Source of the DNA: Gammaproteobacteria bacterium
GTDB lineage: Bacteria > Pseudomonadota > Gammaproteobacteria > Pseudomonadales > Azotimanducaceae
Direction of reading: 5' to 3'
Assembly: GCA_016874135.1 (NCBI GenBank)
Contig: VGVE01000024.1
Location: 1-37,036, forward strand
DNA length: 37,036 bases
Shown here: in pieces, positions 1 to 8,104 of the stretch
Position numbering within the stretch: position 1 is the stretch's first letter
How the letters are laid out: every line of letters begins with the position of its first letter
Position numbers and translations under genes: made by a program
Notes under the pieces: model-generated
The model's input: the letters and a program-made list of their open reading frames with translations, nothing else
Told to the model about the DNA's origin: nothing
Database searches by the model: none

Positions 1-1041
1 GATCAGTTTTGGCCAGTGCATCGAAATATCGAATCCGGTCAGTCCGAACCGCGAACCGGTCAACGTGAAGTGTTCTAGATTCATCTCAGGCAGCTTGCGA
101 TCGAAAAAGATGTCGATTGCGCTGAATGGATTTGATCGCAGCTAGTTGAGCTTCGAGAGTTCCGGCAAGCGGTCGTACAACACACCGTTGCAGAACATCC
201 GGAGGACTTCCTGGGGAATCGTCAGGAGAATCAGACCATCGCTCACCACGAAGCAGTCGCGCGGACCTTCGATGGTGATCTGCGCGTGTTTCAGATCCTT
301 CACTGACAAGTCGATCATTCGGTGGTTTAAGAACCATTCGTATTGAACACCGGATTTTTCAGCGGCCTTGATGATCGCATTCTGCAGGCGTCGGATCAGG
401 TTTTCGTCGAGACTGCCGCGCAGTGCATCCCAGTTGGCCTGGGCGCAAACCGGCAACCACTGACGGAACGTGTCACGCGCAGCGCGCGACGAAATGTCCT
501 CATCCCCTAGGGTAAGTGCGTTGAGGATGAATTCCGTCAATGTCAGTGGAAGTTCCGGATGGTGGTAGTCGCGCGAATGGAGAAAGCCCTCCAGCGTCAG
601 GTCCACCACAAGATTGTCGGATTGAATGACGAGGTCGCAGATCGACAGGACCTGTTTGAAATTCGGTGGTGGCTCGATTTTGAACGGGACGCGCTTGCCG
701 TTTTCAGCGGGTAAAAGATCGAGGTAGACACGGCCCTCGTAGACGTCCGGCGTGCCGATGCCGATCTCCCGCCAGAGGTGGCGCATGTTCGTGTACCACT
801 TCGGAAAGTCGTGGTAGCCGTGGTCGCTCTCGACGCCATCCGGCAGCCGTAGCGACGCATCAAGTTCGCCGCGGGCGTTGTAGATCGGCGGATTGTCGTA
901 GCTGCCAGCCTTGCCACCAAATCTGCCAGTGCTTTCAAAAAGGCGTACGTTGACCTGCCGTTTCACCAGCTCCAGCCCGGCCACCATTCCGGCGAGACCG
1001 CCGCCGCCGATTTTGACGGTGTTATGACGTGTCGCGTTCAT
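1..1041 (-). pseudogene. FAD/NAD(P)-dependent oxidoreductase (phytoene desaturase / amine oxidase-like), interrupted by in-frame TAG, cut by window edge
   Basis: The start ATG is at 1041 and the first 299 codons are open. The N-terminus carries a dinucleotide-binding glycine motif (GGGGLAG, residues 12-18) and, near residue 40, GRFGGKAGS, as in the flavin-binding amine oxidase / carotenoid desaturase / hydroxysqualene dehydroxylase superfamily. After residue 299 (PELSKLN) there is a TAG at 142-144. The same frame then stays open for 47 more codons to base 1 and still reads like the family (FSAIDIFFDRKLPE, then LTGSRFGLTGFDISMHW). So the reading frame is intact apart from one nonsense codon, most simply a TCG(Ser) to TAG change. 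It may be a recent pseudogene or a sequence error. The substrate is unknown. It diverges from the small RNA and uvrB. Confidence 0.75.
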
Positions 1042-1158
1042 GCCTGATTGCTCCGACGATTGACCGCAGGAATTGTTGATGCTGTGGGCGGCTACTGCAG
1101 TTGTTTCGAGGTCCGGACAACTACGGCGATCTACGTAACGAGTCTTAAGTACATGTTA

Positions 1159-1228
1159 TGTAAGAGTAAAATGTCGGGGATGCGGAGTTTTCGAATACTT
1201 CGCCTCGGTTTCCCGAGTCGGTCATATT
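1159..1228 (+). promoter_or_regulatory. Possible promoter region of the small RNA, with a GacA/UvrY-type half-site
   Basis: TGTAAG at 1159-1164 matches the left half of the upstream activating sequence of GacA/UvrY-controlled rsm/csr RNAs (TGTAAG-N6-CTTACA). The right half (1171-1176) does not match. CATATT at 1223-1228 could be a -10 box placing a start near 1234, at the foot of the first GGA hairpin, about 50 bp after the half-site. I see no convincing -35. This is weak on its own and is listed because of the RNA that follows. Confidence 0.25.
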
Positions 1229-1233
1229 GCGGG

Positions 1234-1368
1234 CACGCATGGAGTTGCGTAGGGGCGGGACACGGAAGTCCTTGCTGACCCGCCCTTCTGTCGTAGTTTC
1301 GACGCTGAGATGGAATTCTCTCCGCGAAGAGGAAGATGGGCGAGGAGTAATCCTCGCCCTTTTTCTTT
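1234..1368 (+). ncRNA. CsrB/RsmY/RsmZ-like small RNA sequestering CsrA/RsmA (candidate)
   Basis: This gap has no convincing gene but has serial short hairpins exposing GGA, the CsrA/RsmA binding core. Hairpin 1: ACGCA (1235-1239), loop TGGAGT, TGCGT (1246-1250). Hairpin 2: GGAC (1258-1261), loop ACGGAA, GTCC (1268-1271); it could alternatively lie inside a larger GGGCGGG/CCCGCCC stem (1253-1259 with 1279-1285). Hairpin 3: GAGA (1307-1310), loop TGGAAT, TCTC (1317-1320). A further AGGA at 1330-1333 is single-stranded, and the terminator stem carries GAGGA near its loop. A GGA-free stem, GTCG/CGAC, lies at 1290-1303. The region ends in a strong intrinsic terminator although no plus-strand protein gene precedes it. 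Known Rsm/Csr RNAs have this design and titrate the translational repressor. The 5' end is a guess. It could be another non-coding RNA. Confidence 0.62.
1338..1368 (+). terminator. Strong intrinsic terminator of the small RNA
   Basis: A perfect 9-bp stem, GGGCGAGGA (1338-1346) with TCCTCGCCC (1351-1359), has a GTAA loop and is followed at once by a T-rich tract, 1360-1368. The T tract is only on the plus strand, so it serves a plus-strand transcript. The only candidate upstream is the GGA-hairpin RNA. Confidence 0.9.
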
Positions 1369-1513
1369 GATTCGCGTTGTTCTCGGATCCGCCTCCCATA
1401 TCCCTTGAGTCGCACTCACCTACACCCATCACCGACCCCCATTTTTGGTGGCGCCAGAGACAGCCTTGGTGGCTGCGGCTAACCTAAGGGGTCCGACGTG
1501 AGGGCGGTTCCCG

Positions 1514-3541
1514 GTGTACCAACACGCAAGATTTGAGGTGGTTGCAAACTACGTTCCGGCGGGCGATCAGCCTGCTGCGATCGAGAGCCTTGTCGAAGGT
1601 ATTGACTCGGGTCTCTCTCACCAGACGCTGCTCGGTGTAACCGGTTCTGGCAAGACCTTCGCAATCGCCAATGTCATCGAGCGGGTACAGCGGCCGACGA
1701 TTGTGCTCGCGCCCAACAAGACTCTAGCGGCTCAGCTGTACGGTGAGTTCAAGACTTTTTTTCCGCGCAACTCCGTCGAGTACTTCGTGTCGTACTACGA
1801 CTACTACCAGCCCGAAGCCTACGTTCCGTCTTCGGATACCTACATCGAGAAAGATGCCTCCATTAATGCCCACATTGAACAGATGCGCCTTTCCGCAACC
1901 AAGGCACTTCTGGAGCGACACGACGCCATCATCGTCGCCTCGGTGTCTGCGATTTATGGGTTGGGTGATCCACAGAGCTATCTGCGCATGGTCGTGCATC
2001 TGGATCGAGGCGACCGGGTGGAGCAGCGGACGCTGCTGCGCCGGTTGGCGGAACTGCAGTACACGCGAAACGACATGGCATTCGGGCGCGGAACTTACCG
2101 GGTTCGTGGCGATGTGGTTGACATCTTTCCGGCGGAGTCTGAAAAGGAAGCCATCCGCGTGGAGATGTTTGATGAGGAGATCGAAAACCTCTCGGTATTC
2201 GACCCGCTGACCGGAGAGGTTCTGCGACGTGTTCCGCGCTACACCGTATTTCCCAAGACGCATTACGTCACACCCCGTGAGCGCATCCTCGCTGTACTCG
2301 ATGAAATCCGCGAGGAACTGCGTGAACGCCTCGAGGTACTGCGCGGCAAGGACAAACTGGTGGAAGCTCAGCGTCTTGAACAACGCACCCGTTTCGATCT
2401 CGAGATGATCAAGGAGCTCGGCTACTGCTCCGGAATCGAAAACTATTCACGGTATCTCTCCGGACGAGCGCCAGGTGAACCTCCACCGACGCTCTTCGAC
2501 TATCTGCCGAAAGATGCCCTCATGATCATCGACGAGTCCCATGTCACCGTGCCGCAGGTAGGAGCGATGTACAAAGGTGACCGATCACGCAAGGAAACGC
2601 TGGTCGAATACGGTTTCCGGCTGCCGTCGGCGCTCGACAACCGGCCACTCCGGTTTGACGAGTGGGAAGCGCTGGCACCGCAGACGATCTTCGTCAGCGC
2701 CACCCCTGGGCCGTATGAGGGCCGCAATGCAGGCCAGGTGGTTGAGCAAGTAGTGAGGCCAACAGGGCTCGTGGATCCCGAAGTGATCATTCGGCCGGCG
2801 ACTTCGCAGGTCGCCGACTTGCTCGGTGAAATCCGCAGCACGGTTGCGATCGGTGACCGTGTATTGGTCACCACTCTGACCAAAAGGATGGCCGAGGACC
2901 TGACGGACTTCCTCGATGACCATGGGGTCCGGGTTCGTTACCTGCACTCCGATATCGAAACCGTCGAGAGAATGGAGATCATCCGCGACCTGCGGCGGGG
3001 TGAGTTCGACGTACTGGTAGGGATCAACCTTCTGCGTGAGGGGCTCGATATGCCGGAGGTTTCCCTGGTCGCGATTCTTGACGCGGACAAGGAAGGCTTC
3101 CTGCGCGCCGAAGGTTCATTGATTCAGACCATTGGCCGCGCCGCACGCAATGTGCGCGGGCGGGCGATCCTCTATGCGGATCAGATGACCGGTTCCATGC
3201 AGCGCGCTATCGCCGAGACAGACCGTCGCCGTTCCAAACAGATCGCCCACAACGAGGCCCATGGCATCGTGCCGAGATCCGTCCGCAAAGAGATCGCAGA
3301 TGTCATGGAAGGAGCTCGGACTCCGGCCCCGGGGGCAAGCAGGGGCAAGTCATCAACGCCGCTCGCCAAGGGGCGTAAGGCCGCGGTCGAGCGATTGCCG
3401 GATGATCCGGTGGCGCTCGGCAGGCTCATCACCAAACTTGAGCAGGACATGCTCGAACATGCCCGCAACCTCGAGTTTGAGGAAGCCGCGGCGCTCCGGG
3501 ATCGGATCGCTCAAATCCGCCAGGAGCGGCTGTTGTCCTGA
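1514..3541 (+). CDS. uvrB: Excinuclease ABC subunit B
   Basis: UvrB is the helicase-like damage-verification subunit of UvrABC nucleotide excision repair; UvrA loads it and it recruits UvrC. The 675-aa product matches the family length (673 in E. coli) and is collinear with it. Visible elements are the Walker A motif GVTGSGKT (residues 41-48), the beta-hairpin region around [20 protein letters not shown] (about 91-110), the DEAD-like DESH motif, the late helicase motifs ([22 protein letters not shown]) and a C-terminal UVR domain ([12 protein letters not shown]) that contacts UvrC. The GTG at 1514 is the furthest possible start, because a stop lies in frame at 1499; GAGGG at 1500-1504 is a fitting ribosome site. 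No LexA box (CTG-N10-CAG) is visible upstream. A small CAGCC/GGCTG hairpin (1461-1475) precedes it. Confidence 0.98.
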   Translation: MYQHARFEVVANYVPAGDQPAAIESLVEGIDSGLSHQTLLGVTGSGKTFAIANVIERVQRPTIVLAPNKTLAAQLYGEFKTFFPRNSVEYFVSYYDYYQPEAYVPSSDTYIEKDASINAHIEQMRLSATKALLERHDAIIVASVSAIYGLGDPQSYLRMVVHLDRGDRVEQRTLLRRLAELQYTRNDMAFGRGTYRVRGDVVDIFPAESEKEAIRVEMFDEEIENLSVFDPLTGEVLRRVPRYTVFPKTHYVTPRERILAVLDEIREELRERLEVLRGKDKLVEAQRLEQRTRFDLEMIKELGYCSGIENYSRYLSGRAPGEPPPTLFDYLPKDALMIIDESHVTVPQVGAMYKGDRSRKETLVEYGFRLPSALDNRPLRFDEWEALAPQTIFVSATPGPYEGRNAGQVVEQVVRPTGLVDPEVIIRPATSQVADLLGEIRSTVAIGDRVLVTTLTKRMAEDLTDFLDDHGVRVRYLHSDIETVERMEIIRDLRRGEFDVLVGINLLREGLDMPEVSLVAILDADKEGFLRAEGSLIQTIGRAARNVRGRAILYADQMTGSMQRAIAETDRRRSKQIAHNEAHGIVPRSVRKEIADVMEGARTPAPGASRGKSSTPLAKGRKAAVERLPDDPVALGRLITKLEQDMLEHARNLEFEEAAALRDRIAQIRQERLLS

Positions 3542-3584
3542 CGGCTGAATTCAGGGGTGATCCGATCCCATCCGAACGGGGGCG

Positions 3585-5144
3585 TTACTTCGGCCAGTAA
3601 CGTGCGCGGACTTCCTTGCGTTGTACCTTGCCTGCATCCGAACGCGGGATGGCATCCACGAAGGCGATGGTGCGCGGGCATTTGAAATCGGCCAAACGGT
3701 CTTTCGCCCAAATGATCAGGTCTTCCGCTAGCTCTACTGAGGCGGTCTGACCGGCCTTCAGGCAAACCACCGACTTCACCTCTTCACCCCACTCGTCGTT
3801 GGGCACACCGACAGTGCACACATCCTGCACCGCGGGGTGTTTCAACAGTTCGTTGTCTACTTCGACGGGATAGATGTTCACCCCGCCGGCAATAATCAGC
3901 TCCGCAGTGCGTCCGGTGAGAAAGAGATAGCCGTCGGTGTCGAAATAACCCATATCACCGAGAGTGAAGTAGTCACCTCGATAGGAGCGTCCGGTTTTCT
4001 CCGCGTCCTTGTAGTATTCGAAGCGGCCTTTGTCGGGCGCCTTCATGTAGATCGTACCGATGGTTCCAGGTGGCACAGCGTTGCCATCGTCATCGAGGAT
4101 ACGGTTGTCAAAGCCCGGTCCGGGTTTACCCACGGTGCCCGGCTTCTGCAGCCATTCTTCACTGCCGACCAGGAACCCGCCGCCACCTTCCGTGGCTGCG
4201 TAATATTCCCAGATGATAGGCCCCAACCAATCGATCATGGCGCGTTTGACGTGTACGGGACAGGGCGCTGCGCCATGAATGACGCGGCGCAGGGAAGACA
4301 GGTCATATCTTTGGCGGGTTTCTTCCGGCAGCTGCAGCAGCCGGTGGAACATGGTAGCCACCATGTGGGTGTGCGTAATCCGATGGGTGCTGATCAAACG
4401 TAGTGTTTCTTCTGCGTCCCACTTGTCCATCATCACGATCGACGCGCCTGATGAGAGCGGCGTGACGATGTCGATCTGCAGCGGCGCGGCGTGATAACCC
4501 GGACCGGTCACCAAGGCGCAATCGTCCCCTGGCAGGTAACCGGACACGGTGCCGGGACCTTGTGGTGCGTCGGCAATACGTCCCTTGCGGTAGACCCCTT
4601 TCGGTCGTCCGGTGGTACCTGAGGTGTACAACATCCGGCCGCCGAGCTGTGGATCAGGAATGTCCTCACCGCTGAATCCGGTGATGGCGGCGGAATAGTC
4701 ATCGAATCCAGGCAGTTCACCACCGAAACAGAGGGCCAGGCGTACACCCGGTGCGAAGCGCAGTGCTTCCACCGGCGCATCGCCAAGGGATGCGTCAGCG
4801 ATGAATGCCCGGGCTTCGCAGTTGTCGACGATGTAGCCGATCTCTTCGGCCTTGAGATGGAAGTTGATGGGCGTGAAGCGTAGGCCGGAGCGCCAGGTTG
4901 CTGCGAGTGTCTCAACAAACTCGGGCCGATTGCGGCTGATGATCGCTACGGAGTCCCCTGAGTCGAGCCCAGCTTTACGTAATGCCCGTACCAACCGGTT
5001 CGCGTTGGCATTGAAAGTCGCCCAGGTTCGGTCGCCAAAGCGGGTAGTGATGGCCGTGCGTGTCGGGTACTTGGCCGCATAAGTGGCCACGAGCATCCCG
5101 GTAGCGGTTGCATCTTCTACCATCATCGTTGTCGCCGTCGTCAT
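3585..5144 (-). CDS. Acyl-CoA synthetase (AMP-forming, FadD-like)
   Basis: This enzyme activates a carboxylic acid to its acyl-CoA through an acyl-adenylate. The 519-aa ANL-superfamily protein has the P-loop-like motif YTSGTTGRPKG (173-183), the YYAATEGG motif (314-321), the GDMGY...GRTAELIIAGG hinge region (397-421) and the catalytic lysine in the C-terminal domain (AGK, K506). I chose ATG 5144 because GAGGAGGAG lies six bases upstream on the minus strand; a longer 17-residue extension would use that same Shine-Dalgarno sequence as codons. The chain length of the substrate cannot be read. With the P450, SDR and crotonase nearby it fits catabolism of a lipid, hydrocarbon or terpenoid. It is convergent with uvrB across 43 bp with no obvious terminator. 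Confidence 0.93.
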   Translation of the reverse strand: MTTATTMMVEDATATGMLVATYAAKYPTRTAITTRFGDRTWATFNANANRLVRALRKAGLDSGDSVAIISRNRPEFVETLAATWRSGLRFTPINFHLKAEEIGYIVDNCEARAFIADASLGDAPVEALRFAPGVRLALCFGGELPGFDDYSAAITGFSGEDIPDPQLGGRMLYTSGTTGRPKGVYRKGRIADAPQGPGTVSGYLPGDDCALVTGPGYHAAPLQIDIVTPLSSGASIVMMDKWDAEETLRLISTHRITHTHMVATMFHRLLQLPEETRQRYDLSSLRRVIHGAAPCPVHVKRAMIDWLGPIIWEYYAATEGGGGFLVGSEEWLQKPGTVGKPGPGFDNRILDDDGNAVPPGTIGTIYMKAPDKGRFEYYKDAEKTGRSYRGDYFTLGDMGYFDTDGYLFLTGRTAELIIAGGVNIYPVEVDNELLKHPAVQDVCTVGVPNDEWGEEVKSVVCLKAGQTASVELAEDLIIWAKDRLADFKCPRTIAFVDAIPRSDAGKVQRKEVRARYWPK

Positions 5145-5445
5145 CGTGTTCTCCTCCTCTGCCTTCGGTATACGGAGAACGCGGCTGTCATTCAAGCGGA
5201 CAAGGCGGCGCCAGCGCGCCTTTCGGGGCAGGTTGGAAGCGCTTCGCTATGGATCGTGTGCGAGGTGGGAGGCGAGCAGATCATCCGGATCCATGGTGGC
5301 TACACAGTTCCTTGAATCAGGATTTATCCAGCTGCAAATAGACACCCGCCGAAAGCCGAGGATAGAGCGACACGGAGTTTTTCTCTCTGCTCACATCGTC
5401 ACGATCGGGGTCCGTCGTGTATGATCCCGGCCGTTACATTTCCGC
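5145..5445. other. Intergenic gap between acyl-CoA synthetase and tRNA-Val
   Basis: About 300 bp without a convincing gene. It should hold the minus-strand promoter of the acyl-CoA synthetase, which I cannot place with confidence, and the tRNA-Val promoter at its right end. No repeat or strong hairpin stands out. Confidence 0.6.
5396..5425 (+). promoter_or_regulatory. Probable tRNA-Val promoter
   Basis: TATGAT at 5420-5425 is followed by the GC-rich discriminator CCCGGCC, typical of stringently controlled stable-RNA promoters. The same TATGAT plus GCCGGCC arrangement precedes the tRNA-Pro in this window. The -35 is poor (TCGTCA at 5396-5401, 18-bp spacing). Confidence 0.4.
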
Positions 5446-5522
<77 letters not shown>

Positions 5523-5606
5523 CTTTTTTGTTCCACTCGTTTGTGAACTTCCTCCGGCGCTGGATCGTACAGGCCTCTGTTTCGCTGAGTTCCGTCTCTA
5601 AGCGTT

Positions 5607-6128
5607 CTATCGTACGTTCGACCCGGGAGTGGGGATGACGGTGGTTGGCATGTCCTGTGGCTCAACACCGAGCGTGATCAGAACCTTCGACATGCCGAGA
5701 AACAGTCCGATACCCATGGCGAGTTCAGCCTGCTCGGCCGGGGAAAACTCTGCGTCGAGTTCCGTCCGTGCGCTCCCCGGTAGCGAAGAGGGCATGCCAA
5801 TAAGAGCATCTGTCAATCGGAGCGCGGCTACTTCGCGTACGGGTAATCGGTTCTCATAACCATCACTGATCAGCGCCGCTGCATCTTCAGTCAGCCCCGC
5901 CGCACGGGCGGAGTCAAAACGTACGTTACGTCAGTAGCCGCAATCGGTGATACGTGCATTGCGTAGCCGCGTCGTCTCCTTGAGGTCCGGTGGCAACACG
6001 CCGCGTTGCCAGTACTCGGCGTACAAATCAAAGAAGGCTGCCGTGGTCTGGCCGATGTAACCGAGGAAGCTGCCGAAGTCCGGGGTGGATGTGGGCGTTG
6101 GTGGCTTGAGTCGTGGTGTAGTCGACAT
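5607..6128 (-). CDS. Carboxymuconolactone decarboxylase / AhpD-like protein, candidate selenoprotein (UGA at 5931-5933)
   Basis: ATG at 6128 has GGAG eight bases upstream. Sixty-five codons lead to RLRNARITDCGY, then TGA (5931-5933), and the same frame continues without another stop for 107 codons (RNVRFDSARAAGLTEDAAALISDGY...) to 5607. The whole reads as one intact 173-residue CMD-family protein with ordinary family features on both sides: an LPPDLKETTRLRNAR helix before and EFSPAEQAELAMGIGLFLGM after. As I recall the family, members have a CxxC thiol pair at this site, as in AhpD, so the UGA sits where the second cysteine belongs, giving C-G-Y-U. AhpD-like selenoproteins are known. A GC-rich hairpin of SECIS form follows the UGA. 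The alternative is a Cys codon mutated to TGA (pseudogene) or a base error. It lies 16 bp downstream of a second CMD gene, probably one operon. Confidence 0.6.
5895..5933 (-). promoter_or_regulatory. Candidate bacterial SECIS element after the in-frame UGA
   Basis: On the minus strand, the UGA (5933-5931) is followed by 24 nt and then a 5-nt apical loop CGUGC (5906-5902) closed by a 7-bp stem: CUCCGCC (5913-5907) pairs with GGCGGGG (5901-5895), including one U-G pair. The spacing falls within the roughly 16-37 nt range described for bacterial SECIS, and a G lies in the first two loop positions, as the published consensus asks. GC-rich coding DNA often forms such stems by chance, so this is supporting evidence, not proof. 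Confidence 0.42.
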
Positions 6129-6144
6129 GGCCTGTGCTCCGTAA

Positions 6145-6615
6145 TCAGGTTGAAGCAGATGGGGTCAATACCTGCTGCCAGCGACAGCTGACATCAAAGA
6201 ATGCAACAGCAGTCAGCAGTGCGACAGCGGCTGCCGAACCATAACCGTCTTCCACGGCTTTCACTTCCGCATCGGTGATGGCGTGGTGCTGGAACGGGAA
6301 CTTCTCGGTGAGTTCGAGTGCCGCGCGCTCATAATGATCGAACTCGGCGAAATTCCCTGTGCGAAGTGCTCCTACCTCGGCATCGGTGAGAAACACATCC
6401 GGCGTACGGAGGCGCCACTCCGGATCGCAGCCGTGTATTGCCGCCATACGCAGACGACAGATTTCCAGCACCCGTCGGCTGATTTGCCCCGCTGTCCACA
6501 GGGAATCGTAGAAGGTCTGAAAGCGCGTCCACAGCTCCGGTCGTGCAGCGAACAGCGGCTCAAGCAGTGCCGTCTGTGGGCTCGTTTCGGATACGGTCGC
6601 TGCGCGGTTGTTCAT
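6145..6615 (-). CDS. Carboxymuconolactone decarboxylase / AhpD-like protein
   Basis: A 156-aa alpha-helical protein with the CMD core (LEICRLRMAAIHGCDPEWRLR, then LTDAEVGAL and YERAALELTEKF). Only the first position of the redox motif is cysteine here (C-D-P-E instead of C-x-x-C), so it is unlikely to work as a dithiol peroxidase partner and may be decarboxylase-like or degenerate. I take ATG 6615 over a TTG seven codons upstream; no strong ribosome site is visible for either. It precedes the UGA-containing paralogue by 16 bp on the same strand and diverges from the SDR gene with only 41 bp between starts, so the promoters must overlap. Confidence 0.8.
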   Translation of the reverse strand: MNNRAATVSETSPQTALLEPLFAARPELWTRFQTFYDSLWTAGQISRRVLEICRLRMAAIHGCDPEWRLRTPDVFLTDAEVGALRTGNFAEFDHYERAALELTEKFPFQHHAITDAEVKAVEDGYGSAAAVALLTAVAFFDVSCRWQQVLTPSAST

Positions 6616-6656
6616 GACTGATAGGATACACACCAAAGCACCGGGAGGAGTAACCA

Positions 6657-7478
6657 GTGTCAGATCCGCTGGGGGTTTTCGCGCCAGATCTTTTCAGGGG
6701 TCGAACCGTATTGGTGACAGGAGGTGGCCGTGGCATTGGCCGCGAGATTGCTCTGGCCTTTGCCCGTCTGGGCGCTGATTGCATCATCGCCAGCCGCAAC
6801 CCGGAAAATCTCGGTCCAACCGAGCGCGATATCGTCGCGCTGGGGCGGCGTTGTCTTTCGCGCCCGACCAATATTCGCGATGCTGCCTCCGTGGATGCCC
6901 TGGTAAGCGAATCCATCGCCACGTTCGGCAAAGTGGACTTTCTCATCAACAACGCCGGTGGACAGTTTCCGGCACGTCCCCAGGACATCACTGACAACGG
7001 CTGGCGCGCAGTCATTGACCTCAATCTCAACGGCACCTGGAACGTCATCAGCCGCGTCGGCAAACACATGCTCGAACGCGGTTTCGGGAGCATCGTCAAC
7101 ATCGTCCACGTCTATTCCTACGCACGTGGTGCACCAGACTTCGCACATTCAGGCGCAGCACGGGCAGGCGTCGTCAACCTCTCCAAGTCGCTCGCCTATC
7201 ACTGGGCGAGGCACGGCATCACGGTCAATGCGATTGCACCCGGTACGATCTCAACGGCCGGGGTGCGTGAGGAGGAGTTTGCCGCTTCCGACAAACCGGA
7301 TATCGAAGCGCAGATCGTGCGCGAGATTCCCGCCCAACGACTCGGCGAAGTGGGGGAGACCGCGGCGATGTGTGTGTATCTCTGTTCAGATGCGGCGCGT
7401 TACATCAACGGCGCTGATCTGGTCGTCGACGGCGGGATCTCCCTCGGCAACTGGATACCGATTCACGATCCGGTGTAG
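6657..7478 (+). CDS. Short-chain dehydrogenase/reductase (peroxisomal 2-enoyl-CoA reductase-like subgroup)
   Basis: A 273-aa Rossmann-fold oxidoreductase. It starts at GTG 6657 with GGAGGAG eight bases upstream. The cofactor motif TGGGRGIG is at residues 21-28, the structural NNAG motif at 98-101, and NAIAPGTIST follows the active site. The catalytic region reads HSGAARAGVVNLSK (164-177) in place of the classical YxxxK: no tyrosine is at the expected position. HSGAARAGV is shared with PECR/2,4-dienoyl-CoA reductase-type SDRs that act on enoyl-CoA esters, so an acyl-CoA substrate with NADPH is likely. It is convergent with the TetR gene 8 bp downstream. Its position opposite an acyl-CoA synthetase cluster fits fatty-acid or terpenoid catabolism. 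Confidence 0.9.
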   Translation: MSDPLGVFAPDLFRGRTVLVTGGGRGIGREIALAFARLGADCIIASRNPENLGPTERDIVALGRRCLSRPTNIRDAASVDALVSESIATFGKVDFLINNAGGQFPARPQDITDNGWRAVIDLNLNGTWNVISRVGKHMLERGFGSIVNIVHVYSYARGAPDFAHSGAARAGVVNLSKSLAYHWARHGITVNAIAPGTISTAGVREEEFAASDKPDIEAQIVREIPAQRLGEVGETAAMCVYLCSDAARYINGADLVVDGGISLGNWIPIHDPV

Positions 7479-7486
7479 CCGTATTT

Positions 7487-8104
7487 TTATATCGCGCTAT
7501 GCAGCCAGTGTGAAGTCCAGCTCTCGACGATTCTTCTGACCTGTCGTTCATCCGGATCCGCCGGTAAAAACTCGTGGAAGAGAAGGGCGGGGATCAGGGT
7601 GATGTGTTCCAGAGCGCCTCGCAGTTCGAGTGTGGCAAGTCGCAGCGTATCTGGTTCGACGGTCAATCCAGGCGCACCGAATTCGCGGCGGATAGCTGCT
7701 TCGAAGTCCTTGAAGAGTATCGCGTTGCCATGGTGCTCGAGGCGGTCTCGAAACCCTGAGCCGTGGTCCGGGTCGGCGATCACCGCACGCAACAACCCGA
7801 CCACCTCCGCGTCGGAGAGCAATCGGGCATACCGTGTTGCAAGACTGGCCAGGCTTTCGACCTCGTCGGGATCGCTTTCCGCAAGTCCGAACGCTGCGAC
7901 GAGTTCATCGATCACGCAGGCGAAGACGTCTTCCTTCGCCTCGAAGTGTCGGTAGAGGGTCGCTGTGGATACACCTGCAGCCTGTGCCAGTGTCGCCATC
8001 GATACAGCGCTCAATCCCAGTTCAGCAAAGAGCTGGCGCGCAGCGTCGAGGATCGCACGGCGTTTCTGCCCCGCTCGTTCTTCCCGGAATGCCGCCAGGG
8101 TCAC
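7487..8104 (-). CDS. TetR/AcrR family transcriptional regulator
   Basis: A 205-aa regulator with an N-terminal helix-turn-helix (RRAILDAARQLFAELGLSAVSMATLAQAAGVSTATLYRHF, roughly 15-50) and a variable all-helical ligand domain. The GTG start overlaps the stop of the upstream P450 gene by four bases (GTGA, 8101-8104), so it is translationally coupled and co-transcribed with the P450. It probably represses that operon in the absence of a lipophilic ligand. Whether it also acts on the acyl-CoA synthetase or SDR genes cannot be seen. Confidence 0.93.
   Translation of the reverse strand: MTLAAFREERAGQKRRAILDAARQLFAELGLSAVSMATLAQAAGVSTATLYRHFEAKEDVFACVIDELVAAFGLAESDPDEVESLASLATRYARLLSDAEVVGLLRAVIADPDHGSGFRDRLEHHGNAILFKDFEAAIRREFGAPGLTVEPDTLRLATLELRGALEHITLIPALLFHEFLPADPDERQVRRIVESWTSHWLHSAI

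Noticed and set aside
1131-1432. Several overlapping minus-strand frames of 60-95 codons in the gap before uvrB
   Set aside because: They are arginine- and serine-rich without recognisable motifs and overlap the terminator and GGA hairpins; they look like chance frames in GC-rich DNA.
1371-1513. LexA/SOS box upstream of uvrB
   Set aside because: No CTG-N10-CAG palindrome is present in the gap.
5607-5816. A separate small protein starting at TTG 5816
   Set aside because: The frame is continuous with the upstream CMD reading frame across the UGA, and the residues before 5816 are family-like, so this is the C-terminal part of one gene.
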